From the NCBI GenBank assembly GCA_000727475.1, contig KL647290.1:454843-518842 (forward strand): a stretch of 64,000 nucleotides of DNA, written 5' to 3'. Under the pieces are notes generated by a model that saw only the letters and a program-made list of their open reading frames with translations, did no database searches and had not been told where the DNA came from. Made by a program: the position numbers and the translations under genes. Positions 25,301-63,412 of the stretch are shown piece by piece (position 1 is the stretch's first letter; each line of letters begins with the position of its first letter). The stretch is from Sarcocystis neurona (taxonomy: Eukaryota > Apicomplexa > Conoidasida > Eucoccidiorida > Sarcocystidae).

Positions 25301-28300
25301 TGTATAGGTATGTATATATATATAAGTATGCCTCTCTGCAGTACCTCTCTGCACGCGTTTATATATATATATATATGTCTGTAGGCGGGGCACGTCTACG
25401 TGCTTAGCTGTATAATCCCTCTCCCTCTCTACGTATATATATATATATAAATATGGATCTCTATGTGTATACCCTTCTTTGGTGTATACGTGGATTTGTA
25501 TATCTATCAATATTTTCAGAAAAATGTGGAGGACGTGTTGTCTGTTTATGTGCGTACAGAACACACACCTGCGTGCCTCTGATGGTTGATCTACTAATAC
25601 TCATTTATCAGTGCTTGGTAACGCTTGTAAAGCTCAACACATATACATACGTGTATGGATAAGTACGTGAAATCATACTCATCTGATCTAACAATTTGTA
25701 AGTTTGTGAATCGTTTTTCGTGTGAATGTATATATATGTATATATTTGTATGGACAAGGGGATGAAAGAAATTCTGTGTGGACATGTATATATGTATATA
25801 TATAGAGAGAATGAGATATACATATATGTGTAAATATACACATCTTGTGAAGCAATTGTTACGAGAGCATACGCAGCACATATTAACGTTGTCGTCTTAT
25901 AAGTGCTGTGTTGTAAATTCTTCGTCCATTTCTGTATTTTCTTGACGACACATATACATATATATATACATGCGTATGTTTGTGAATCAGTGTCCGAGTG
26001 GGCGTGTAAGGATATATGTATATGGATATAAATTTGTGGAAACGATGCCATGTAAATGGGTAGATGTGTGTGTGTGACTGATGGATAGAAATACATGTGC
26101 GGTTGGGACACGTGCAGGTGCAGAAGGTCGCGTCTGCGTCCGCGTTGGTGTGCGGGGGGGCAGTATACAAGTGGCAGGAAAACGACGTGAGGGAGAGAAT
26201 TGAACTTCGGGTGTTCCCCGCTCTCGTTTCTTCTCCTATGAGAAGTATTCAGAAAGAACCCATGCCGCGCCTTTGCTACGAGCATAGCAAATAAAAGGAT
26301 AAACATATCCCCACCACACAGGAGTGTGCAGACGTACGTTTATTCTTTATCATAGAAAGAGCAGAGGCGATTCATACAGCCGTGCCAGAGGTCGCACTAC
26401 AAAGTAACAGCGCGGTGTCCAGACACCGCATTGCGGGGGGGAGTGTCCAGACACCGCGTCGCGGAGGGGATGTCTAGACACCGCGTCGCGGAGGGTATGT
26501 CCAGACACCGCATCGCCGCGGGGTGGTGTCGAGACACCTGCCCGTCGGCGAGAAATTTTGTCTGCACTTCTTCGCTGATGGTCTGCTGCGCCGCCGCAGC
26601 AGCGGTCGAAGGGATTCTGAAGGGACGTTTCTCAGCTGCCAGGGCGGGGAGTCAGTTACAGGAGAGTCACTTGTTTATGCCGAACAATTTAAGGCGCATG
26701 CTTGTGGCTGTCTGCGTGTATGAACAGGCTTGACTTCTCGGATATTCACCTGCACCCGTAGAGAAACGCCCATGCGTGGGACATGTGTGAGTTTGACTAC
26801 GTAGCTGTATGTATGTGTGTGTTTGTGTGAACTTGTTTCTTTATCTTCTCGCCTGCGTCTTCTTTCTCATCATATTCTCCGTCGAGGACGCACACGCACG
26901 TGGGCGGTGTTCACACATGACTTCTTTTGCCCTCGTTTTGTATTTGCTGTCGGTGTGTATATACATGAATATACATGTACATGTGTCTACGTGTATGTGG
27001 AGAAGATATGGAAATAAACGCTTACACACATACACACAAGGCAGCGGCAGCAACATTTTTGTACGCGTACAGCACTACAGGCGGACACACATCCTTATGA
27101 GGAAGGCGTAGAGTTTTGTGAGGCCGATAAATGCTTGACACGTGCGCGTGAATCTTTACATACTGCGTCTATACAGTCCTCTTATGCATGTACACACACA
27201 CGTACGTCATTTATGTATACATATATACACGTACGTATAGATGTGTACGTCACCTTCCATATATATATATATATATATATACGTCAACTTCCTTATCCTG
27301 AAAGCGTGCTCTGTGTTCATGTCGGAAGGAGGGAAGGAGGAGGAGCTGCATGTGGATGATGGGGGACAACTGCCTCGGCGGTGCTGTGTTCACCCGTGCG
27401 TTTGCTGAGGCAACCTGCTGCATGTCAATTTCTACTACGTCTCTTTGGCTGATGTTTTGACTCACTGTTTTTTCCCCGTGAGGTGTGTTGTTTGTGTAGA
27501 GCGTTCGTTGTGCGACCGATCGTAGACCGAGTTTCTTGTGCGTCTGCGTTGGGTCAAAATGAAGAGAGATAGAGCCTTGCCCCCTGTGCTGCGGCAAGCG
27601 ACGCGTCGACCGCGCTGCAAGACTGTTTCTCTTCTTCAAGTGGGGAGGGGAGTGTCACTGGCTTTCTGTTCTTTTCACCCGTGGGTGACCAGGTGAAGCA
27701 GGTGTATATTGCTGCGGAAGAAAAGTGGGGAGGAAGCGTTACAGGTAGACAGGCACACGGGCAAGCCAACAAAGCTGCAGTCTGAAAGGTGATACAGGCC
27801 ATGTGTGAAGAACACACGTCTCTGTGCGCAGCTGTGTCATAGGCAGGCCGCACACACACGTTCTCTACATATCGCAGAAGTTTCACTGTTTTTCCGTTCC
27901 GAAATTTTTGCAGGCGTGGTGCTGCGGTAATGCCACCTGCACAGCCGTCTTTCACACAGCGTGCGCGCTTAACAAGGGACTGCTCCTGTCCAGCAGCACC
28001 AGCAGCAGCGACACCGTGGACGGTTTTGCGGAGCAACAAACATCAGTCTGTCCTGCCTGTGGAGGAAGGTGGCGGGGGGTTCGTGCAGTACGAGCTGCTC
28101 CTCCTGACGTCGTTCACCAAACAAGAGCCGCTGCAGCAGCGGCCTCAGCTGCTGCAGGAGAAGCACCAGCCACTGCACCAGGGGCAGTGGCTGCGGAAGA
28201 GGCAAGCGCAGCAGCGCTAGCAGAAGCCACTGCCGCACGAGGAGAGGCCCCAGCAGCCGCAACAGATGCAGGTGTTGCACCATCGCCAACAATACCAGCG

Positions 28301-28513
28301 GCAGGAGAGGCAGCAGGGAGGAGTGTCAGAAATTCGGAAGTGACTGCCTGCAAGACGGAAGTTAAGGGGGAAGACGGAGAGGGAGAGAGGGGAGAAGAAG
28401 AAGAAGAAAGCAAAAGAGCTGTTTTACTGATGAGGAGGCGCAAAAGAAGACTCTCTGATGACACACCGCAGAGAAGCGGGAAAAGTCGCCGGAGAGCAGG
28501 AAAACGCGGATGA
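9915..28513 (+). CDS. NSE1: NSE1, RING subunit of the SMC5/6 complex (seven exons)
   Basis: Exons are 9915-10202, 13755-14111, 16506-16881, 19858-19884, 23287-23444, 25057-25137 and 27914-28513. They total 1887 bases, 628 codons plus TGA, and all junctions are in phase. NSE1 (NSMCE1) binds NSE3 and NSE4 in the nuclear SMC5/6 complex and carries a variant RING thought to support ubiquitin ligation. The order of elements matches the family: helix FAQHLIAAKGMRWEDAVLL (about 88-106), FEEFLSDFNTFLLPTGLRAR, GRCWLLLTSEAAEEF, a winged helix with EVARRILYTVQLFVDNRFLQ (341-360), LEFGPCCFFDNLRLLKHLL, then the C4HC3 RING with C419, C422, C433, C438, H443, C446, C475, C478 and W482. Human NSE1 is 266 residues. 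The excess here is poly-Gln (exon 1), poly-Ser (exon 2), poly-Ala (exons 3 and 7) and a basic tail. Least certain are exon 4 and the donor of exon 6. Confidence 0.8.
10230..11085 (+). repeat. CAG-rich trinucleotide tract
   Basis: About 850 bases are dominated by interrupted CAG/GCA/AGC triplets (for example agcagcaacagcagaag). The minus strand therefore shows long Leu/Cys-rich ORFs that are artefacts of CTG translation. It sits directly after the donor of NSE1 exon 1. Confidence 0.9.
11190..11740 (+). repeat. Degenerate tandem array, unit about 130-140 bp
   Basis: Four or more copies combine a (TA)n core, an 'attgagcaag' segment and a 'cacacagagaatattgg' segment followed by a C-rich stretch. 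Copies begin near 11191, 11332, 11471 and 11600. Copies differ mainly in the length of the TA core. Confidence 0.75.
13095..13262 (+). repeat. 21-bp minisatellite, about 8 units
   Basis: Tandem units of the form gagacggcgaggcagaggg give Arg/Glu-rich and Ser/Pro/Leu-rich ORFs on the two strands. It is purine-rich on + and lies in NSE1 intron 1. Confidence 0.9.
13755..14111 (+). CDS. NSE1: NSE1 exon 2
   Basis: The acceptor follows a CTG tract (gctgctgtcag). The exon has 119 codons, phase 0 at both ends, and donor AGG|GTAACT. It encodes GMRWEDAVLLHQALRPKSG, a long poly-Ser tract (AGC repeat), then FAFEEFLSDFNTFLLP. This corresponds to the conserved NSE1 segment after the first helix (LEDFINNINSVLESL in the human protein). 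Confidence 0.8.
16506..16881 (+). CDS. NSE1: NSE1 exon 3
   Basis: The acceptor is gacggcgcag. The frame starts KVFVYGLTAD in phase 0, runs through a GCA repeat read as poly-Ala, then GRCWLLLTSEAAEEFPLF and TALLKKVAVARGFPP. It ends LPLRLMT plus one base at the donor g|gttaaa, and the next in-frame codon after that donor is TAA. This frame has no ATG near its start, so simple ORF scans miss it. The WLLLTSEAAEEF block matches the YALVN segment of NSE1. Confidence 0.65.
16980..17960 (+). repeat. TA-rich degenerate tandem array, unit about 145 bp
   Basis: Long (TA)n cores alternate with two conserved islets. One resembles 'gagagacct' followed by 'gtatac'. The other contains 'atgactgga' and 'gtgaagacatacat'. 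Islets of the second kind occur near 17346, 17495, 17625 and 17824. The array lies in NSE1 intron 3. Confidence 0.7.
18360..19850 (+). repeat. Long CTG-rich tract (about 1.5 kb)
   Basis: Interrupted CTG/TGC triplets fill the 3' half of NSE1 intron 3 up to the micro-exon acceptor at 19857. The Leu/Ala/Cys-rich + ORFs and Gln/Ala/Arg-rich - ORFs here are consequences of the repeat and not genes. Confidence 0.85.
19858..19884 (+). CDS. NSE1: NSE1 exon 4 (27-base micro-exon)
   Basis: It lies between an acceptor with a strong pyrimidine run (ctggcctcttcag) and a donor g|gtacgt. It supplies the tail of a Glu codon, VARRILYT, and the first base of a Val codon. Both phases fit exons 3 and 5 exactly. 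The result EVARRILYTVQLFVDNRFLQ aligns with the winged-helix segment of NSE1 (EAEQVLQKFVQNKWL in human). If the acceptor is further upstream, the exon would be longer, but then its phase no longer matches exon 3. Confidence 0.55.
20565..20612 (+). repeat. Short tandem repeat of 'atcttgatatggc'
   Basis: Three near-identical 15-base units within NSE1 intron 4. No function is suggested. Confidence 0.7.
22260..22640 (+). repeat. TA/TG-rich tandem array
   Basis: A 'gcatgtctgtgtgtgaacat' segment recurs near 22342 and 22510, with a shorter version at 22560. The copies are separated by (TA)n runs. The array lies in NSE1 intron 4. Confidence 0.65.
22932..23095 (+). repeat. 54-bp tandem repeat carrying the GGTGTACGTACACC palindrome (3 units)
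   Basis: The perfect palindrome starts at 22932, 22986 and 23040, exactly 54 bases apart. The spacer carries 'gtatatcgtgcacgtgagag'. The array ends about 190 bases before NSE1 exon 5. Confidence 0.95.
23287..23444 (+). CDS. NSE1: NSE1 exon 5
   Basis: The acceptor tctcctgggcag ends at 23286. The exon begins with the last two bases of a Val codon and encodes QLFVDNRFLQVADRLVSAS, a Ser-rich insertion, and SPCLEFGPCCFF. It ends in phase 0 at a consensus donor (gtaagg). The start is the NSE1 winged-helix strand-helix; LEFGPCCFF corresponds to the 'TLGPR' wing region. Confidence 0.75.
24096..24385 (+). repeat. Duplicated about 200-bp unit
   Basis: The segment at 24100-24180 (cctcacgtacattcagagc then a 'gtagacgtg' element) recurs at 24302-24380 with about 80% identity by eye. 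A TA-rich stretch separates them. Confidence 0.7.
25057..25137 (+). CDS. NSE1: NSE1 exon 6 (first Cys pair of the RING)
   Basis: The acceptor follows a CTG run (gctctcgcag). The exon encodes DNLRLLKHLLPGETLECNLC and HLVALGK, giving C419 and C422. The short donor AAG|GTCCTG is weak. A phase-0 alternative at 25161 (CAC|GTGCCT) would add VLLFCCAH before AWCCGNATC. NSE1 proteins have about ten residues between the first and second Cys pairs, which favours the short form. Confidence 0.7.
26414..26536 (+). repeat. 28-bp tandem array of GGTGTCCAGACACC-type palindromes
   Basis: About five units contain a g/tgtccagacacc palindrome followed by a GC-rich 'gcgtcgcgga' spacer. The last unit is ggtgtcgagacacc. 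The outer arms GGTGT/ACACC are the same as in the GGTGTACGTACACC family, with different centre bases. The array lies in NSE1 intron 6. Confidence 0.9.
27914..28513 (+). CDS. NSE1: NSE1 exon 7 (second half of the RING, C-terminal tail)
   Basis: The acceptor is aaatttttgcag. The frame AWCCGNATCTAVFHTACA holds the C-x4-C-x4-H-x2-C part of the RING. After a Ser-rich loop, CPACGGRW matches the CPHCNDYW of human NSE1. An Ala-rich region follows (about 500-560), then an acidic stretch, and finally RRRKRRLSDD and KSRRRAGKRG. These basic clusters could serve nuclear import. TGA is at 28511-28513. Confidence 0.85.
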   Translation, partial: AWCCGNATCTAVFHTACALNKGLLLSSSTSSSDTVDGFAEQQTSVCPACGGRWRGVRAVRAAPPDVVHQTRAAAAAASAAAGEAPATAPGAVAAEEASAAALAEATAARGEAPAAATDAGVAPSPTIPAAGEAAGRSVRNSEVTACKTEVKGEDGEGERGEEEEESKRAVLLMRRRKRRLSDDTPQRSGKSRRRAGKRG

Positions 28514-28830
28514 AGATGAGCAAAAAGTACACACCTGGATCCCCTTGGGGCCGCTAGCGCCAGGATCATTCGCAGACGTGCCTCAGTTTCATTATTTTTG
28601 TAGGCGTTCATCTGTTTTTGTGTGTGCGCGTGAAGAGGAAAACACACACACGTGTCGGTGTACAGTGAACTTGCGTGTTTCTTGTGCGTACGGAGGTTTG
28701 TGCAGAATATTCGACTGTGCCTTTACTTTGCCGCACATGTGGAGCGACGCATTTGAACAGCCGTTATGCGGGCGCCTGGGGGAGAAACACTCAGTCACGC
28801 GGCAGTACGTCTTCCTCATAACAGCAGTTC

Positions 28831-28836
28831 AATAAA
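28831..28836 (+). terminator. AATAAA, possible polyadenylation signal of NSE1
   Basis: The hexamer lies 318 bases after the NSE1 stop codon. Apicomplexan polyadenylation signals are poorly defined, so this is only a candidate. Confidence 0.25.
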
Positions 28837-29597
28837 AACTACGGAAGTGCTTGAAAAAAAGTGCTTTCCTTGAAAGGAGAGAGCTGCACAATGGCGGAAC
28901 TCTGCGACTGCTGCGCTCACAAGCACAGGCACACGTCTACAAAGAAAACAAAAGGCACGGTGAAAAAAAGCAGTTCAAAAGCATTCCTGCCTCTGGTGCG
29001 ATATGCATCTACATGCCTTTTGTAGTAGTGAACAAGAAACGTACGGCTCCGCGTACAAGTGGACTCTACACGGAGAGAATTAGCTGGCTGTAGTGCGCGC
29101 ACGATTGAATACACAGAGACGCAGGTGACTTTGCTTTTTTTCTCCTGAGAAGGATTTGATACGCCCTGTATGCGACCCCACGCTTACACGTAGACGCAGC
29201 TACCACAAAGCAGCAGATACACGAACGAGTGGAACAGCGAGTGTTTGCTGGTGAGATACTGGCAGCTTGCGGTGGGGTTCACGTGTGTGCACCGACCGAC
29301 CACACCTGGCTGCGTGAAATTCCGAAACAAGGCCGTCTAGTGCCGCCTTCCCACGTTTTCCGTCACGTTCGGTGACGAGCTCGCACACCGCAGAGTGCAA
29401 TTACACCCAGAGAAATACGGAATTCGTATTGTGTTGTTTCACATGTCTAAGGAAGGAGTTTTTTCTGTATTGCTTCATATATGCCTATTTCCACGGGCGA
29501 GTCTTGCTGAGCCTGGAAGCTGCTACACCACGTCTGTACTCTTGAACAGCGTTGTCATTGACTCCGCCTGGGAGTGCGAATGCACGTCACTGTGTAT

Positions 29598-31698
29598 CTA
29601 TCTGTGAATTTGTACTACTTGTTTCTCACAATTGGAGTGTGAGGACACCTCGGGGGATTGTAAGACGTACGTTACGGTCTTTTTGAGGCAGCAGGTTTTA
29701 GGCGCATTTACCGGATTTCTCACTGTCCCTCGGAACTTCAGACCATTGGGCAGGGCAAATTCGGACACTGGCTGCTCTGCGGGTGAAGAAGGTATTCTGA
29801 ACAGCCGGCGTTTGTTTCGCAAGGAAGTGTCAGGAGCTATGCTTCCACAGGACGTGTGCGCGTGCTTGAATTCAACCAGCCTGATAATCGCCTCGAATTC
29901 GCCCTGCCAGTGTTGCTATAACCCGTGGTCTGCTGAATGACACGCACTTCGCTGAAATCGGGCATGAGTTCTAGTAAAACCGGTGTAAGAGAAAGGTGGT
30001 CTCCGCTTCCTGTTGCAGGCTCACTTGCATCAGATATACCCGGTTGTCCATTACACTCAGAGCGCCCCAGAGCTTGTTGTCAACGAATAAGCTCAAAGCA
30101 AACCTGCCAGTACAGCTGCTTTCACAATTAGGTATCTACCTTTCTTACATCGTGATCTCGGTCTTCTGCTGTCTCTACTAGTAAAACCCACTTTCCGCCG
30201 AACGGAAGTATAGCTGATGCGTCGGCAACAGAGATACACCAAGAGACTCTCAGTCGAGAACTACCTGGGAGAAGTGCTTGATGTGGGCAGGACACTCTTC
30301 TTTGACGCTCTTTCGTCGAACTAAACATTCGCATTTTGTGCCCGTCCTCCCTATCTTCCACCTCGCTCTGCACCTTCGTACTCCCGATTTACACGAAGTT
30401 TCCCTGTTGAGGAAGCTCACTGCAAATTCGTTTTCCCGGGAATTCTCAATACAGTGAAGTGCTGAGTTACGTTGTACTTGTGACCTGCGTGAACACACAC
30501 GTCGCAGCGATTCCTTGGTCACCTTAATTGTCACTGCCCACCGTTGGGCTGTAGCGTTGTTCTTCTTCGTCAGTCCGTCTTCGCTTGATTGTTGTAGACA
30601 ATTTTGACGGCACGCGCCACCAGACATATTATTCCAGAAGAGGTAATGCATGTTTGTCGGCAAAGAACCAGCGTTTCCGAATCATTTGGTAGTTTCTGGT
30701 CGCCGGACTAGAGCGACTGCTCGTGCTGACGCACGGAACTAGGACGCCAAAGCGACTTCTATATTACTTGCGCATTTTGTGTGTGTCCTGCGCAAGTATG
30801 AATGCGAGTGAGACGTTCCTTCCGGTACTTAGCGGCTGAAGGTCAGCACAAAATGAGGAATATAAGTTTATTCTGTATCTCTTTGTGGTCCCTGTCAGTA
30901 CACAGGAAAAAGAGAGCGCTTCCTGTCTGCAACGCCAAGCTACCCTCAGTTTTGACAATATCCTCTTTCCCTTCATACTGTCGCCAACCCACTGAGTGAA
31001 GTTGCACCTGTGGAGGAGTCTTACCTTCTCCGTTGGAGATGTCTACGAAGCTGTACGCAACCACTTCCGCGCTGTAAACCATTTTCCGCTTTGTCGCTGT
31101 TCTGTATCCCGTCACATACACTGGGGTGGGGAACAGGCATTGAAAACTGCTGTCCGGGCACTGAACCTCCAAAAATATATGCTTTTTTCCCTCCAAACAG
31201 GTGGATTTTCTTCCCTAAACACAGTCGAAATCCATGCGTAGTTCACAGCCGCCTTCCTCCTTCTACGTTCGGCGATCTACTGTATCCATTCTCCTACGTC
31301 TCTTCTACTTCACTGGCGCCTACAGTGGTCACTTCTTCTGAGAGACTACGACCACTAGAAACTTTAGAGTGAAAATTGCGCGCGTATATTAGTAATCTTG
31401 TCCCGTCCGTCGTCATGCCGCTTGATCTTTCCTCTCGATTGTAGTCGCATCTGCAGGTAAAGCGAGCAGCCACTGGAGGCGCTCCATCGTACCGCTGTGT
31501 GGCTTTAATTTTCCACTCGCCTTCAGCAACGGCATTGAACTCATAGCTGCCATATGTTGTGGAAAGGTGCTGCAGAAGCGTAACTACTCTGGTCGGTGCT
31601 CTGAACCGTACTGTATCGGTCGCCTTCATCGATACACTCTCTTCGCAGCCTCTGGCTGTACTTTCTACAAGGGGCACATACACGAGGAGAGGTGTCAA
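29598..31698 (-). pseudogene. Series of degenerate protein-like segments, possible decayed gene-family member
   Basis: Reading the minus strand, stops and frame changes interrupt a set of similar-looking segments. They are centred near 31530 (GSYEFNAVAEGEWKIKATQ), 30410 (RENEFAVSFLNRETSC), 30070 (TGRFALSLFVDNKLWGALSV) and 29750 (VSEFALPNGLKFRGTV). Each places an E/R-F-A-like core after a Cys- or Arg-rich lead. A similar segment occurs at 3710-4000. I do not recognise the family. The broken frames suggest pseudogenes, but short exons of a real minus-strand gene cannot be excluded. Confidence 0.25.
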
Positions 31699-32943
31699 GA
31701 GAAGCGCACGCGTGTATGTATTTGTGTCTTCCCGTACATGATGTGAACGTAGACAGAACCTCGCATTGCTCGGCCCTCGTCAGCACACACTACCACAGCA
31801 CGAGTGACCGCTGCAAAGGGGAGTGACCGTGCTGCCGACTCTCATTCACCCGTAAAAAATTCTCACCGCACCCTTGTAGCCCCAGTTCTCGTCGCCTACG
31901 ACGCGAACAGGACCCGTGTACAATTAGTTGCACGGGACGAGAGATACCTGTGAACTAGGGCCAGCACAGAAGAGGAAGGCATCTTTACCCGGGAGGAGAG
32001 AACCATGTACGGAGAGGCGTCGAAACAGACAACAACATTAAGCTTTAGGAATAGCCAACGGCGAGTATACGGAGGACTCTTGCCAAGTGAGAAATGTGAT
32101 GCGCTGCAAACGTGTGCGAAACGCGGAACGGGGTCATCTACGCGGGCACAGTGTGTGCCCGTCCGTGCAGGGGAAGGCCTGCAGGTAAGGAGCATCGTCG
32201 AATGGGAAGGCGCAAATGGCTGACAACTTCTTCGATCGTTGGCTTCTGCGCAGCGCCTCTTACAGTCAACTTCACAACCATTCACGTAGCGATGGCCATA
32301 CATCGCTAACTGTGCACACCCACTCCAAAGGCCCCCGTAGTTGTAATACTTCTTCACTCGCAGCGACGGCGCAGCGGCGACCTGGCAACGCCACCGGAAG
32401 CTGCTACAGAATACTTCACGACAGCAGCAGTGTCGTCAATTGCAGTACAGCTGGCATCACCAGTAGCAACGCCATCATCAACAGGAACCGCATCACTGAT
32501 AAGCGACGGCAGCAGGCAACAGCACCTGCAGCGCCAGTGAGTAGTAAAAACAGCTGAGTGCATCGTCATCTATCGGCAGCGCTGGATCTCCCACCGCTGG
32601 AACAGTCCCCCTCCTTCCAGTATCGACACGGCAGCAGTGTCTTCCCACATTTGCTTTTTCGCAGTATTTCCCCCAGAATTGTCGGTTTTGCGCCCGTTGT
32701 ACGCTCCTCTCTGTGGTGTTGCTTGACAAGATCTCTCACGATATACTGTTTCCCGTTTCTGCGCATGACAATCCGTTCAACTTCTGCAACGCGCCGCAGC
32801 TCGTGTCCAACCTGGTTGGCGGTCGGTCTGTGGCTTGATACGGGAGAATGAAGCTCACGAGTGGGCAATGAGTATTGGCGAGAAAGCCGTTTATCTCTTT
32901 ATTTGTTTTCCACTCCTTTCCCTCGTGGTACCGCGGATGTAAT

Positions 32944-33481
32944 ATGCGTTTCCACTCATTCTTGTACAAAGGAAATCTCACCGCACGAGCGCGTTTCCGC
33001 AGTTCAGACACCACCCTCGGCACCGAATCGACTGGCTTCTGCATCTGCCACCGTAACCGTGCGAGCCTCATCGCTCATTTTCGTCTCTATTTTCCTTTTT
33101 CGCTTCTTCTGTTCTCCTGCGTTTCTCGCGCTTCTGTTTCGCTTCCCACGTTCCTGTCCCCGCGGGCTCTGCCAGTCTCATCTGCCGCGGCCGCCTCTGC
33201 AGCCGCTGCCGTCGCTGCCACTGCTGCCCGTTGCGCGCTTTCTTCTCGTTTCTCCACACCGAGCGCGAGCTTTTTGCTCCCTCCGTCTCTGAGGATCAGA
33301 AACGCATCTTTCAGCTGTCGCTACCGCACACGAGTCCAGCCATCACTTCTCTTCAAATCCGGCTGCACAGGTACTGCCGCAGCACAGGCACCACCGGCAG
33401 AACCAGCACCAGGCCGACCACTGCCCTCACACAAAATCCCCTCCCGTCTTCTCCTGCGTGCACGGTTCTTGCTCTGCCGGG
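32944..33481 (+). CDS. Possible leader exon for alanyl-tRNA synthetase (speculative)
   Basis: An ATG-started frame encodes MRFHSFLYKGNLTARARF, an internal hydrophobic stretch (LYFPFSLLLFSCVSRA), then a long segment rich in Ser, Arg, Ala and Pro with very few acidic residues. That composition is typical of apicoplast or mitochondrial leaders. A donor at 33482 (cgg g|gtgtac) would leave one base, which matches the phase of an acceptor at 34035 (ttgccgcag) in front of the synthetase frame. Apicomplexan AlaRS is known to serve both cytosol and apicoplast from one gene, so a leader is expected. The donor is not strong and the link is inference. Confidence 0.3.
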
Positions 33482-34043
33482 GTGTACTTAACATAGGCAC
33501 TGCTTTCAACTTCTTTTCGAGTGATTACCTCTGTCCATTCCTCTTAGGAAGAAGTTACAGAGAGAAGCGTCAATCTGTGCGCATCTTGCTGCTTCAGGTA
33601 GAAATTTCTTTCCACCTTCTCTGAGAGGTGACTCCAGCAGGTTGACGTCAGTGCTACGCTGTGATGCTACGGCCTAGACAGGTATTCCGGTGTTGCTACT
33701 GCTCCTGTTGCTGCTTCTTTTGCCTTTGGTTCTTCCGGTTTTGCTAATACGTGAGGACGGGGGTCTCGCCCGCTACCCCTGCACCTGTATTTGCTTCTGT
33801 TCTTGGTGCTGGTGACCGCTGCGCGCGGATGCTGATGTAGTTATCCTGCCGTTATTGGTACAGCGCAGCTACTGCGACTGCGGTTGCTGCCGTGGCCACT
33901 TTTTCTGCTGCGGATACTTTTTCTGCCATGGCTACTTTTTCTGGTGGAATAGCTGTTGCGGGTGTTGCTTCGAAGTGTGACTCGCGTTGCTGGTTCTTTT
34001 TTTTTCTGCCAATTCTGCGTGTGGTCTTGCCGCAGTTGAGAAG

Positions 34044-63412
<29,369 letters not shown>

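Larger units (their letters stand above)
28837..34043. other. Intergenic region, mostly unique sequence, no live gene recognised
   Basis: There are no large repeats between 28.9 and 32.6 kb. On the minus strand, 29598-31698 holds a series of short protein-like stretches described separately. On the plus strand, 31990-32184 ends at a textbook donor (ctgcag|gtaagg) but cannot be linked to anything. From 32.9 to 33.6 kb a Ser/Arg/Ala-rich open frame precedes alanyl-tRNA synthetase. 33.65-34.03 kb is a pyrimidine-leaning stretch ending in a possible acceptor at 34035. Confidence 0.45.

Noticed and set aside
27914..28513. RING-like exon first considered as SLX1 or FANCL
   Set aside because: Both families share the C-x4-C-x4-H-x2-C pattern, but no GIY-YIG nuclease exon or FANCL domain was found upstream. 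The CPxC-x3-W ending and the winged-helix exons fit NSE1 better.
32566..32868. Minus-strand ORF resembling an integrase/chromodomain end (KQYIVRDLVKQHH)
   Set aside because: The similarity is too short and there is no reverse transcriptase, integrase core or LTR nearby.
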